A stretch of 64,000 nucleotides of DNA from Poseidonibacter lekithochrous (GCF_018861145.1 NZ_JAHKQT010000001.1:70120-134119), one strand, 5' to 3'; shown: positions 25,449 to 34,341, numbered from the stretch's first letter. Notes: generated from the letters alone by a model not told the origin. Translations and numbers: made by a program.

Positions 25449-27277
25449 TGTCAAATATTATTATAGGAACAGCAGGACATATTGACCATGGTAAAACAGC
25501 TTTAATTAAAGCATTAAATGGTTATGAGGGTGATAGTACAAACGAAGAGAAACAAAGAGGTATTACTATTGATTTATCTTTCTCAAATTTGAGTAAGGGT
25601 CAGCAAAATATCGCTTTTATTGATGTACCAGGACATGAAAAACTAGTTAAGAATATGATTGCTGGGGCTTTTGGTTTTGATTATGTAATGCTTGTTGTTT
25701 CTGCGGTTGAGGGTATTATGCCTCAAACAATTGAGCATATTGAGATTATTAATTTACTTGGAATTAAAGATATTATTCTGACTATAACAAAAAGTGATTT
25801 AGTAACACCAGAAGAACTTGAAATACAAAAGAAAAAAACATTAGAGTTTTTGGGTACTTTTGATTTTAGTATTAAATTTGTTCAAGAAGTATCTATTTTT
25901 GATCCTAAATCTATTGAGGCTTTAAAAAACAATTTATTTACAATTAAAAACTCTTCAAAACAAGAAGAAAATTTCTTTAGATATTATGTTGATAGAGTAT
26001 TTTCACCAAAAGGAATTGGAACAATTGTAACAGGAACAGTTCTTGGGAAAAAGCTTGAGTTAAATGAAAAAGTATTTGTTTGTGAAGCAGGAAAAGAATC
26101 AGTAGTAAAAAATATTCAAGTACATAATGAAAATACAATAGAAGCAAATATTTCAAATAGAGCAGCTTTAAATCTACAAGGAATAAACAGTACAAATATT
26201 AAAAGAGGTGATTTAATTACAAAGAAAGGCTTTATTAGAGGTTTTGATGAAATCGATATCTCTTTTAAAGCTCTAAAAGGTAAAAAACTACATCATAATA
26301 AAGCATATACAGTATTTATAGGAGCTAAGAAACTTGAAGCAAAAGTTTTATTATTTAACTCAACTGAAGAACTAGAATCTGGTTTTGCAACGATAAAAGC
26401 AAATGAAAAGCTATTTACTATTTTTGGTGAAAAACTTATTATTAGACAAGGGAATCAAACTATTTCGGGAGGAAAAGTTTTAAATCCAATAATTGACCCA
26501 ATGAAGAAAAATCAAAAGAAAAAATTATTAGAATTTTTAAATGAAAATAATTTCGAAGAAGCTTATTATCAATTACTTCAAGCACATAAAAAAGGGCTAG
26601 GAATAATCTCTTCAGCACAAAGATTTGCACTATCTCATGCCCAAGCTATATCTTTTGCAAGAAATTTAAAGAATGTTTTTATTGATGAAAAAGAACTTAT
26701 TATTTATCCCATAGCAACAAAAGATTTTATTATTAATTCTGTTAAAGATATTTATACAAAAAATACTTATGCCCTACTTTCAAATGCCTCTATTGGTTTA
26801 CGATTAAAATGGGCAAGTACTTCTTTTATTCAAACAGCTTTAGATGAATTAGAGAAAGAAGGCTTTTTACAAAAAGATAACAACTTATATAAAAATGCAA
26901 ATATAAAAGAAGACTTTGCAAAAAATCTTGAAGACTCATTCTTAGATAGACTAAAAAAAGAAGATATCACTCCAACAGCTCCTTACAATATCTATGATGA
27001 ACTAGATTTAGATAGAAAACTTGGCGATGATATTTTAAAATCTTTAACAGCAAAGAAACAAGTTGTGAGGCTTCAACATAATCTTTTTATTCATGCAGAG
27101 AGTTTAAATAATATCATTACTAAAATGAAAGAAATCATAAAAGAAGAAGGATATATTGATATTATAAACTTTAAAGAAAAATATCCAATGAGCAGAAAAT
27201 ATTTAATTACATATCTAGATTATCTTGATAATTTTTCAAATATTAAAAAGCAAGAGAACAAAAGAGTTTTTGTTTGA
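25448..27277 (+). CDS. selB: Selenocysteine-specific elongation factor SelB
   Basis: 609 aa. N-terminal EF-Tu-like GTPase: G1 GTAGHIDHGKTAL, switch II DVPGHEKLVKNM, TKSD for guanine, then beta-barrel domains. The C-terminal part (about 400-609) is built of winged helices (for example YALLSNASIGLRLKWASTSFIQTALDELEKEGFL) that bind the SECIS hairpin, and ends with YPMSRKYLITYLDYLDNF. Delivers Sec-tRNA to the fdhA UGA. Three further genes follow at 2-7 nt spacing. Confidence 0.95.
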   Translation: MSNIIIGTAGHIDHGKTALIKALNGYEGDSTNEEKQRGITIDLSFSNLSKGQQNIAFIDVPGHEKLVKNMIAGAFGFDYVMLVVSAVEGIMPQTIEHIEIINLLGIKDIILTITKSDLVTPEELEIQKKKTLEFLGTFDFSIKFVQEVSIFDPKSIEALKNNLFTIKNSSKQEENFFRYYVDRVFSPKGIGTIVTGTVLGKKLELNEKVFVCEAGKESVVKNIQVHNENTIEANISNRAALNLQGINSTNIKRGDLITKKGFIRGFDEIDISFKALKGKKLHHNKAYTVFIGAKKLEAKVLLFNSTEELESGFATIKANEKLFTIFGEKLIIRQGNQTISGGKVLNPIIDPMKKNQKKKLLEFLNENNFEEAYYQLLQAHKKGLGIISSAQRFALSHAQAISFARNLKNVFIDEKELIIYPIATKDFIINSVKDIYTKNTYALLSNASIGLRLKWASTSFIQTALDELEKEGFLQKDNNLYKNANIKEDFAKNLEDSFLDRLKKEDITPTAPYNIYDELDLDRKLGDDILKSLTAKKQVVRLQHNLFIHAESLNNIITKMKEIIKEEGYIDIINFKEKYPMSRKYLITYLDYLDNFSNIKKQENKRVFV

Positions 27278-27284
27278 GTTACTT

Positions 27285-28910
27285 ATGGATTTAACCCAAG
27301 AACAAGAAAATATAATCAATGCAAAAGAGGATTCTTTTAAAATAAATGCTGTAGCAGGTAGTGGTAAGACAACTACTTTGCTAGAATATGCAAGGAAAAA
27401 CTCTCATTTAAAAATTTTATATTTAGCATATAATAAATCATTACAAACTTCTTTACAAAAAAAACTACAAGAATATAAACTTTCACATATGCATGTAAGT
27501 ACGATTCATTCACTTGCATATCAAAAAATTGGAGCTTATGAATATAACTTAGCCCACGACTTAAAAGTACAAGTTATTGAAAAACTTTTAAACGGCTACG
27601 AACAAACTTTTAATCAAAAAAATAATTACTATCCAGTTGCTGAGTATATTGCGTTGATAAAAGACTTAGTGAACTTTTACTGTAACTCTTCACTAATAGC
27701 ACTGGATATGAAACTTCTAGAAACTTATAAAAAACAAGCTGATTTAAGTGCTAAGATTCTTGAACTACTAAACAAAGACGAACAAAAAGCACTAAATCAT
27801 TTAAAACATATTTTATCAGCAATGAAAAATAAACTTGTAGATGCAACTCATGACTTCTACTTAAAAATGTTTTATTTAAATAAAAAAGTATCTACTAACC
27901 TTCCATATGATTTAATCTTAGTAGATGAAGCACAAGATATTTCAGATGTAATGATTGGAATTGTAGAAGCACAAAATTGTAGACGAATTTATGTAGGAGA
28001 TTCTTTTCAACAAATATACTCTTTTAGATATGCAATAAATGCCTTAAATAAGTTGGAACTTCCAGAGTATGAGCTTAGTAAAAGTTTTAGGTTTAGTGAC
28101 TCATATGCAAAACTATTGGAAAAAAACCTAAACTCATTATATGAGAAAAATAGCTCAAGAGTTTTAAAAATATCTGGGGTTGAAATGAAAACAGAAGTAG
28201 GAGAGAAAGCAATTGATTATGATAAACAAATCTGTGTAATAGCCAGATCTACTTTTGGTTTAATTCAACAAATTGTTCATTTTATTCAAGATGATAAAAA
28301 AATATATTTTGAAGGAAACTATAACTCTTACTCATTTATGAATCAAACTGTTTATTCTATTTTTTATTTAAAAGAGAAAAAAAACGACAAAATCACAATG
28401 GATGAAATTAAAGATTTTGAAACAATCCAAGAGTTAGAACAATTTGCAAAAGATACAAAAAATCAAGACTATTTAAATATCATAAAATTTATCAACACTT
28501 ATGGGGACAATATTTTTGAGATAAATAAAAAAATAAAATCTAAAATAACTACAAAAAAAGATGAAGCAGATATTATCTTTACAACAACTCATAAGTCAAA
28601 AGGTTTAGAATATGAGCAAGTTATAATGGCAGATGATTTTATTACAAAAAAAGAACTTTCAAATCCTAAAAATAAAGTCTCATTTTTAAAACTTCAAGAA
28701 GAGTTAAATATATATTATGTTGCAGCAACTAGAGTAAAAAATGCTATCTGGCAAGCTTCTTTAGATTTAAATTATGTTTACAAAGAAGGTGATGAAAACA
28801 ACTATACTAAATCTAATTATTCAACAAAGAAAACAAGTAGTAAAAAAATGAAACAAATGCAAGAAGAGTGGTTAAAACAAAATAGAGTTAATAAAGTAAA
28901 TGCTTTTTAG
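27285..28910 (+). CDS. UvrD/Rep-like superfamily 1 helicase
   Basis: 541 aa from ATG 27285, seven bases after the selB stop; a longer in-frame reading into selB is rejected. Motifs: LTQEQENII (Q motif), AVAGSGKTTTLLEYA (Walker A), ILVDEAQDISDV (Walker B), GDSFQQIYSFRYA (motif III), TTHKSKGLEYEQVIMADDF (motif V) and YYVAATRVKNAIW (motif VI). It is shorter than UvrD and the 1B/2B insertions look reduced. The C-terminus is lysine-rich. A role linked to selenium is not indicated; it may simply be co-transcribed with selAB. Confidence 0.85.
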   Translation: MDLTQEQENIINAKEDSFKINAVAGSGKTTTLLEYARKNSHLKILYLAYNKSLQTSLQKKLQEYKLSHMHVSTIHSLAYQKIGAYEYNLAHDLKVQVIEKLLNGYEQTFNQKNNYYPVAEYIALIKDLVNFYCNSSLIALDMKLLETYKKQADLSAKILELLNKDEQKALNHLKHILSAMKNKLVDATHDFYLKMFYLNKKVSTNLPYDLILVDEAQDISDVMIGIVEAQNCRRIYVGDSFQQIYSFRYAINALNKLELPEYELSKSFRFSDSYAKLLEKNLNSLYEKNSSRVLKISGVEMKTEVGEKAIDYDKQICVIARSTFGLIQQIVHFIQDDKKIYFEGNYNSYSFMNQTVYSIFYLKEKKNDKITMDEIKDFETIQELEQFAKDTKNQDYLNIIKFINTYGDNIFEINKKIKSKITTKKDEADIIFTTTHKSKGLEYEQVIMADDFITKKELSNPKNKVSFLKLQEELNIYYVAATRVKNAIWQASLDLNYVYKEGDENNYTKSNYSTKKTSSKKMKQMQEEWLKQNRVNKVNAF

Positions 28911-28913
28911 ATT

Positions 28914-29855
28914 ATGAAAAAAATACTATTTATTCTTCTTAGTTTTACTATAATAATTTCTCTAATATTACTTTTCCTACCAAAGAAGAAAAATTTAAAT
29001 TACTCTTTTTATCATTGGAGTAATACTTATAATCAAAAAGATATAAAAGATAAACTATATATAAAAATACTTGATATTGATTACTCTACAAAACTTGAAC
29101 TTGTAAATACATACTTTAAACAAAAACCTAAAGAAGATTTTGTTCCTGTTGTTTATATTACAAATGAAACTATGAAAAATGTAGATTATAAAAACATCTC
29201 AAAAGCTATAAGATTAAGAATAGCAGCTTTAGGTTTTAGCTATGAAGAGATACAAATAGATTGTGATTGGTCTAATCAATCAAGAAGTAACTACTTTAAC
29301 CTACTTCAAGATTTAAAAAAGAAGTTAAATAAAACTCTAAGTGCGACTATAAGATTACATCAAATAAAATATTATGATAAAACAGGAATTCCTCCTGTTG
29401 ATTATGGTTTATTGATGTATTATAATATGTCTGATATTACGAAAAAAGAGACTAAAAATTCTATTTTAGATACTAGTACTGCAAGAAAATATCATTATAA
29501 TTTTGATAAATATAAATTAAAATTAAAACTAGCACTTCCTTTATATTCACAAGCTGTACAGTTTAGATATGATAAAGCTTTAGATATTTTTGAAGGTGTT
29601 ATTTTAAGTGATTTTAATGAGAATTTTAAAATGATAAGTCCCAATATTTATAAAGCTTTAAAAAGTAGCTACTTTAAAGGTAGATATATTTATAAAAATG
29701 ATATTTTTAGATTTGAAGACTCTAAAGAAGAAGATATTAAACTTGCAATAAAAGATTTTTTCTCTCTTTCAAAAAATAGTTTTGAAGAAATTATTTTTTA
29801 TACAATAAAATATAAAAATAAATATAATCTAGACGAGTTAATAAAGGAAATATAA
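28914..29855 (+). CDS. Membrane-anchored TIM-barrel-like protein (DUF3142-like), function unknown
   Basis: 313 aa. One N-terminal helix (ILFILLSFTIIISLILLFL) anchors or exports it. The body looks like an alpha/beta barrel: YSFYHWSNTYN, FVPVVYITNE, LGFSYEEIQIDCDWSNQSR, LSATIRLHQIKYY, PPVDYGLLMYYNM and KLALPLYSQ. The acidic DCDWS strand end and the ATIRLHQ strand resemble glycosidase-like DUF3142 proteins, but I see no proven catalytic pair. It starts three bases after the helicase stop and is followed after two bases by a large lipoprotein, so the two envelope proteins probably work together. Confidence 0.6.
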   Translation: MKKILFILLSFTIIISLILLFLPKKKNLNYSFYHWSNTYNQKDIKDKLYIKILDIDYSTKLELVNTYFKQKPKEDFVPVVYITNETMKNVDYKNISKAIRLRIAALGFSYEEIQIDCDWSNQSRSNYFNLLQDLKKKLNKTLSATIRLHQIKYYDKTGIPPVDYGLLMYYNMSDITKKETKNSILDTSTARKYHYNFDKYKLKLKLALPLYSQAVQFRYDKALDIFEGVILSDFNENFKMISPNIYKALKSSYFKGRYIYKNDIFRFEDSKEEDIKLAIKDFFSLSKNSFEEIIFYTIKYKNKYNLDELIKEI

Positions 29856-29857
29856 TT

Positions 29858-31999
29858 ATGATAAAAATTTTATCTTTTATTCTAATATTTAATATTGCAC
29901 TATTTTCATGTGCAACAAGTTGGGATGAAAATGATAAATCATTTTTATTCTTAGAAAAAAGAGAACAAGCCTTTTCAAATACTCCCAAAAATTTAAAACA
30001 TCCAAGTGTTTATAATGAACTTAAATATAAGTATGAAAAAAAGTCAAAAGAAGAAAACTTAAAAGAATGGCAAAAGCACTTAAAAACAAGTATTGATATA
30101 AAAACTATAGAACAAATTGTTTATAAAAGAGAAAATCTTGAATTAATTAAAAATCAAGAAATACTTGAATATTTAAACTTTGTTCAAAAGCAAGAACAAC
30201 ATGTAATAAATCACTACTATTCAAAAAAACAAGTAAAAATCAAAAAAGAAGTTTTAATAAAAAATGCCTTAGAAAAAATAAATACTGTAAAATCATCTTG
30301 GTTAAAACTTAGATATTTTTATTTAGGATTACGACTTGCACATTATTCAAAGTTAAATAGTTTAGAAATATATGATAAATACAAATACCTACTTGATATT
30401 GTTGATAAAACTATAGTTAAAGACTGGATTCATGCTATTTATGCAGGAGCACTAATACAAAATAGAAATGTGGAATTAGGTGTTTATGAGTTTTCTAAAC
30501 TCTTTGATAAAAGTAACATCAATTGGTATTTATCTTACTACAATTTTAATTATATAAAAACAGATGCTCAATGGCAAAAGCTTTTATCTTTAGCTAAAAA
30601 CAATGATGAAAAAACAAAATTATATGCAATAAGAGCCTTGAATAAAAATAGTAATAAGATTGAAGAATTAAAAAATATTTATAAAATAGATAAAAACTCT
30701 AAATGGTTTGATTTTGTATTATATAAAGCCTTACTAAACTCTCAACACTATTTTGATACTTTTGATATCTATGTACGTAATTTTCAAACAAAAGAGTTTT
30801 TAGAGTATCTAAAAGATGTGAAAAAAGACGATATGTACATGATTAATCTCTCTTTAGCATATTTTAATTTATATGAAAGAAACTTGAAAGAAGCCTTTAT
30901 TATTGGTAAAAAACTTGATAATGATTATCCAAATAATCATGAAATTGAAACCTTAAATTATATTATATATTTAAATTCCTTAGAAAAAATTGACTTAAAA
31001 ACTGAAGATATCATCTATGAAAAGTTAGAAAAAGTAACTACATGTAAAGATCATCATTCATCTGCTATTCATAATTATACTTTTGTAATATTAGAAAAAT
31101 TATATAAAAAACAAAATAATAAATTCAAAGAATTTCTTAGTCAAAAAGTAAATTATTTAAATGAAAGCTCTTTTACTTTGGACTTATTAAATCAATTTAA
31201 AACTTTTATACAAACAAAAAGTAAATCAAAAATAGAAAAACATTTTAAAAATAAATTTCTAGAACAAAATAAAATCAAGCTGAACAACAAAACTTTTAGT
31301 TTAGCCCATAGCTTGTTATCTACTGAAACTGCCCTACTTATTAATAATTTAAATTTTAAAGAGGCAAGAGAAATAGAAAGTGAATATCTTGATAAATATA
31401 TAAAATTTAATCCTTTTAATTCTTTTATAAAAGGGAACAATAGATCTGGAAATAAAGACACATATACTATAAGAAAATTCTTAGATAAGATATTGATTAT
31501 TGAAAAGGAATTAAAGAAAAACCCTAATAGTGTAATGGATAACTATTTATATGCAAGTGCCCTATTTAACTTAAGCTATTTTGGAAACTCAAATAATATT
31601 ACAACTATTTATAGAAGTAACTACTCTTTTGTAAATAAAAAAGTAGAACTATTAAAAATCAATAAATCTATTAAGTTTTATGAAAAAGCACTAAAATATG
31701 CAAAAAATAAAGAATTTAAAGCAAAAATCACATATATGCTTGCAAAATCAGAACTTTCATTATTTGATATAAATTTTGCAAAAAAGAATTCTTATTATAA
31801 TCCAAGCTTTCAAGATTCATATAATGCTTCTAGAAAATGGGGTTACACAAAAAATAAAATATATCTTGAATATATAGACAATAATTATGGTAAATATTTT
31901 GATAAGCTAAAAAAAGATTATAAAAACACTAAATACTATGAAGAAGTTATAAAAGAGTGTGCAAATTTAAGGATATATCAAAAAAGGAAAGATAAATAA
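29858..31999 (+). CDS. Large predicted lipoprotein with helical repeats, function unknown
   Basis: 713 aa. The N-terminus IKILSFILIFNIALFSC is a lipoprotein-type signal with Cys17 after LFS. The remainder is Lys/Asn/Tyr-rich and almost all helical, with TPR-like stretches such as VKDWIHAIYAGALIQNRNVELGVYEFSKLF, MYMINLSLAYFNLYERNLKEAFIIGKKL and LLKINKSIKFYEKALKYAKN. No enzyme motif is seen. It follows the barrel protein after two bases. The C-terminus ends ECANLRIYQKRKDK. This is the last gene of an apparent five-gene selA-selB-helicase operon. Confidence 0.65.
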   Translation: MIKILSFILIFNIALFSCATSWDENDKSFLFLEKREQAFSNTPKNLKHPSVYNELKYKYEKKSKEENLKEWQKHLKTSIDIKTIEQIVYKRENLELIKNQEILEYLNFVQKQEQHVINHYYSKKQVKIKKEVLIKNALEKINTVKSSWLKLRYFYLGLRLAHYSKLNSLEIYDKYKYLLDIVDKTIVKDWIHAIYAGALIQNRNVELGVYEFSKLFDKSNINWYLSYYNFNYIKTDAQWQKLLSLAKNNDEKTKLYAIRALNKNSNKIEELKNIYKIDKNSKWFDFVLYKALLNSQHYFDTFDIYVRNFQTKEFLEYLKDVKKDDMYMINLSLAYFNLYERNLKEAFIIGKKLDNDYPNNHEIETLNYIIYLNSLEKIDLKTEDIIYEKLEKVTTCKDHHSSAIHNYTFVILEKLYKKQNNKFKEFLSQKVNYLNESSFTLDLLNQFKTFIQTKSKSKIEKHFKNKFLEQNKIKLNNKTFSLAHSLLSTETALLINNLNFKEAREIESEYLDKYIKFNPFNSFIKGNNRSGNKDTYTIRKFLDKILIIEKELKKNPNSVMDNYLYASALFNLSYFGNSNNITTIYRSNYSFVNKKVELLKINKSIKFYEKALKYAKNKEFKAKITYMLAKSELSLFDINFAKKNSYYNPSFQDSYNASRKWGYTKNKIYLEYIDNNYGKYFDKLKKDYKNTKYYEEVIKECANLRIYQKRKDK

Positions 32000-32059
32000 T
32001 ATAAGCAAACTATATAGTAAGATTAGATAATATCTACCTAGAAATAATGAAGGAATTTT

Positions 32060-32806
32060 ATGCAGTATTTTGGAACAATTGAAACTAAATATGAAGAAAT
32101 CTTTGTAACATCAAGTTACATGTACTTTGGTGCAGAAGACGAAACAATAACACCTAAAGAATTAAAAGCAAAAATTAAATCAGCAAAAGAAAGAAAGAAA
32201 AATATTATAGGTACTCTTTTTTTATATAATCCAGTAGTAACACCTGTAGGATATGATTCAAACAACTATTTATTAGATCAAGATTTTGATAGTTTTGGAG
32301 ATATGGTTGAATTAAAAGCAGAAACATATATTACTATTTTTAAACAGGCAATGAAAGAATCATGTGCTGGAAAAATAGTGGAGATTAGAAATTTATTTAA
32401 TCTAAATGAAGAACATATTGATGCACAGTCACTACTGCTTAAATTTAATGAAGATTTAGAAATTTATAATTCAGCTCAAAATACTGAGTTTGAAAGAGAA
32501 ATTATGTATTTAGATGCAGCAAACTTAATTCCAAGTGGAAAGTTTGTATTTTTTGCATGGGGAGATAAAATCAACTCTAAAGAGTTCCCAAATATTAGTG
32601 AATATGCAAAAACACTTTATGACAATAGTATTAAACTTGGTAAAAAAATTGCTTTTGTATACAAAAGAGAAAAAACAGAACAAGGTGCAATTGATTATTT
32701 CCAATTTTCTCACCCCTTACAAAATCCAAAAGTAAAAAGAACAATTAGTGCTGCTATAAAAAAATCATTTGAGCAGTTTCCACCTGTTCCAACACCATAC
32801 GAATAG
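32060..32806 (+). CDS. Hypothetical protein
   Basis: 248 aa, unrecognised. No signal peptide or membrane helix. Mixed alpha/beta: begins MQYFGTIETKYEEIFVTSSYMYFGAEDE, includes IIGTLFLYNPVVTPVGYD and SGKFVFFAWGDKI, ends KSFEQFPPVPTPYE. AAGGAAT precedes the ATG. Thirteen bases downstream a small secreted protein begins. Confidence 0.6.
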   Translation: MQYFGTIETKYEEIFVTSSYMYFGAEDETITPKELKAKIKSAKERKKNIIGTLFLYNPVVTPVGYDSNNYLLDQDFDSFGDMVELKAETYITIFKQAMKESCAGKIVEIRNLFNLNEEHIDAQSLLLKFNEDLEIYNSAQNTEFEREIMYLDAANLIPSGKFVFFAWGDKINSKEFPNISEYAKTLYDNSIKLGKKIAFVYKREKTEQGAIDYFQFSHPLQNPKVKRTISAAIKKSFEQFPPVPTPYE

Positions 32807-32819
32807 AAAAGGAATATTT

Positions 32820-33194
32820 ATGAAACTTATTAAAACACTTGGGGCAATTACAATATTAAGTACACTTAGTTTAAATGCAGCAGATTCTAATTCAATTAAA
32901 CACTTTGGGTTTTCTGCAATTTTTGGAGTTGCTAGTGAAACACTTTTACATAAAAACTATCAACAGTTTGATGATATTGAAAAAATATCATACGCGACTG
33001 CAATAGCTTCATTACCTGGACTTGCAAAAGAACTAACAGATGATGACTTTTCTAATGAAGATATGGTTTTTAATATACTAGGGGCTTTAAGTGGAGCAGT
33101 TTTTTCAAACTACTTAAATAACAATACAAGTATATTTATAGCTCATAGCAAAGAAAATAAATCATCTCAAATCAAGCTTGCCTATAAATTTTAA
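32820..33194 (+). CDS. Small exported hypothetical protein
   Basis: 124 aa from ATG 32820 with AAAAGGAAT upstream; the longer in-frame start is rejected because it lies within the previous gene. Signal peptide MKLIKTLGAITILSTLSLNAA. The mature part has GFSAIFGVASETLLHKNY and ILGALSGAVFSNYL, glycine/alanine-rich segments that could be membrane helices. The arrangement (a short helix, GLAKELTDDDFSNEDMVFNILGA) resembles the small YfiM-like lipoproteins of unknown role. The 60-bp tail after the stop leads to a tRNA promoter. Confidence 0.55.
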   Translation: MKLIKTLGAITILSTLSLNAADSNSIKHFGFSAIFGVASETLLHKNYQQFDDIEKISYATAIASLPGLAKELTDDDFSNEDMVFNILGALSGAVFSNYLNNNTSIFIAHSKENKSSQIKLAYKF

Positions 33195-33246
33195 ATTTTT
33201 TATTTAAGTAGGCAGAAATTTTAGCTAACTTTAAAGATAAAGTAAC

Positions 33247-33252
33247 TATAAT
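33247..33252 (+). promoter_or_regulatory. -10 element of the tRNA cluster
   Basis: A perfect TATAAT lies 17 bp before the tRNA-Gln 5' end, giving a start site about 10 bp upstream of the mature tRNA. The upstream 25 bp are A/T-rich without a clear -35 box, as is usual for Campylobacterota sigma-70 promoters. Confidence 0.5.
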
Positions 33253-33269
33253 TCTGCCACTTAAACGAT

Positions 33270-33344
33270 TGGGGTATCGCCAAGTGGTAAGGCACTAGCT
33301 TTTGGTGCTAGCATTCGAAGGTTCGAATCCTTCTACCCCATCCA
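33270..33344 (+). tRNA. tRNA-Gln (anticodon UUG)
   Basis: 75 nt with acceptor TGGGGTA/TACCCCA, discriminator U, encoded CCA. Anticodon loop TTTTGGT within CTAGC/GCTAG gives TTG. T arm GAAGG-TTCGAAT-CCTTC. First of a four-tRNA cluster. Confidence 0.96.
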
Positions 33345-33360
33345 TTAAGTATTTTTCAAC

Positions 33361-33445
33361 GGGAAGGTTGGAGAGTGGTCAAATCCTGCGGATTGTAAAT
33401 CCGCCGCCTACGGCTTCGAAGGTTCGAGTCCTTCTCTTCCCACCA
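33361..33445 (+). tRNA. tRNA-Tyr (anticodon GUA)
   Basis: 85 nt class II tRNA with a long variable arm (CCGCC..GGC type). Acceptor GGGAAG/CTTCCC plus a G-U seventh pair, discriminator A, encoded CCA. Anticodon loop TTGTAAA inside GCGGA/TCCGC gives GTA. Confidence 0.95.
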
Positions 33446-33455
33446 CTTTATGTGT

Positions 33456-33531
33456 GGCGCGATAGCTCAGTCGGTAGAGCAAAGGATTGAAAATCCTTGT
33501 GTCGACAGTTCGATTCTGTCTCGAGCCACCA
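33456..33531 (+). tRNA. tRNA-Phe (anticodon GAA)
   Basis: 76 nt, D arm GCTC/GAGC, anticodon loop TTGAAAA inside AAGGA/TCCTT region giving GAA, T arm GACAG/CTGTC, encoded CCA. The acceptor reads GGCGCGA against TCGAGCC, leaving a G-A mismatch at pair 4-69; all other pairs are Watson-Crick. Confidence 0.94.
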
Positions 33532-33572
33532 TTTTTATTATTAATAACACATATGAATTAACTACCAAAAGT

Positions 33573-33659
33573 GCGAGTGTGGCGGAATAGGTAGACGCGT
33601 TGGACTTAAAATCCAATTCCGGTTTCGGAGTGTCGGTTCGATTCCGACCATTCGCACCA
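33573..33659 (+). tRNA. tRNA-Leu (anticodon UAA)
   Basis: 87 nt class II tRNA. Acceptor GCGAGTG/CATTCGC (one G-U), anticodon loop CTTAAAA inside TTGGA/TCCAA giving TAA, variable arm TTCCGGTTTCGGAG, T arm GTCGG/CCGAC, encoded CCA. Last tRNA of the cluster. Confidence 0.96.
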
Positions 33660-33796
33660 CTGTGTTGTTAATCTTAAATCTACTATCAAAATCAAACATT
33701 TTCAATATTTCTTTTTTATTACTATTTATTACTGACAAACTCAAGTATTGCTTGGATATAATTACAAAATTATATATTATATTAAGGAATAAATTA

Positions 33797-34303
33797 ATGT
33801 CAAAAATTGGAATATTAGTAGCAAGTTCAAACAATAATCAAAAATTAGGATTAAGACTTGAAGAACTAGCTAAAGAACAAAATTGTGAAGTAGAATTAAT
33901 TAATTTAGTAGATTTAAGATTACCATTATACAGTACAATTGAAGAAGAAGAAAATGGTATACCTGAGGTAGTATTAGACTTAGCAACAAAAATACTTGAC
34001 TTAAAAGCATTTATCATTGTTGCACCTGAATACAATGGTGTTATGCCACCTGTTTTAAATAATGCAATGGCATGGACTTCAAGAGCTACAAAAGACTGGA
34101 GAGATGCATTTAATGATAAAATCGTTGGTCTTGCAACTCATAGTGGTGGTGGAGGAGCTAAAGGTCTTCAAGCAATGAGAATTCAATTTCAACATTTAGG
34201 AGCTAATATCTTAGCTAGAGAGCTTTTAACTACTTATGAAAAACAGTTAAATGAAGAAGCAGCTGTTGGAATGATTAAGCAATTAATGAAATTATCTAAA
34301 TAA
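33797..34303 (+). CDS. NAD(P)H-dependent FMN reductase family protein
   Basis: 168 aa from ATG 33797 with AAGGAAT upstream; a longer in-frame start would run back to the tRNA-Leu gene. Flavodoxin-like fold: IGILVASSNNNQKLGLRLEEL (phosphate loop), LVDLRLPLYS, IIVAPEYNGVMPPVLNNAMAWTSR (the family PEYNG..P..LKNA motif) and LATHSGGGGAKGLQAMR. It probably reduces FMN or quinones with NAD(P)H. The substrate is unknown. A strong bidirectional terminator follows. Confidence 0.85.
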   Translation: MSKIGILVASSNNNQKLGLRLEELAKEQNCEVELINLVDLRLPLYSTIEEEENGIPEVVLDLATKILDLKAFIIVAPEYNGVMPPVLNNAMAWTSRATKDWRDAFNDKIVGLATHSGGGGAKGLQAMRIQFQHLGANILARELLTTYEKQLNEEAAVGMIKQLMKLSK

Positions 34304-34313
34304 TTACTGATCT

Positions 34314-34341
34314 AAACGTAAGGAAAACACTCCTTGCGTTT
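34314..34341. terminator. Bidirectional terminator between FMN reductase and YitT genes
   Basis: An 11-bp stem (AAACGTAAGGA / TCCTTGCGTTT, one G-T pair, arms 34314-34324 and 34331-34341, 6-nt loop) lies between convergent genes and touches the stop codon of the minus-strand gene. Confidence 0.7.

Noticed and set aside
31192..31461. 89-aa ORF opposite the large lipoprotein gene
   Set aside because: Antisense to a long open gene in AT-rich DNA; hydrophobic composition is expected from complementary Lys/Asn codons.
33302..33490. 62-aa ORF over the tRNA cluster
   Set aside because: It runs through tRNA-Gln, tRNA-Tyr and part of tRNA-Phe; it is structure-RNA sequence, not a gene.
33562..33834. 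90-aa ORF on the minus strand over tRNA-Leu
   Set aside because: It covers the tRNA and the start of the FMN reductase gene with no ribosome site; the RMVGIEPT-type peptide comes from reverse-read tRNA sequence.
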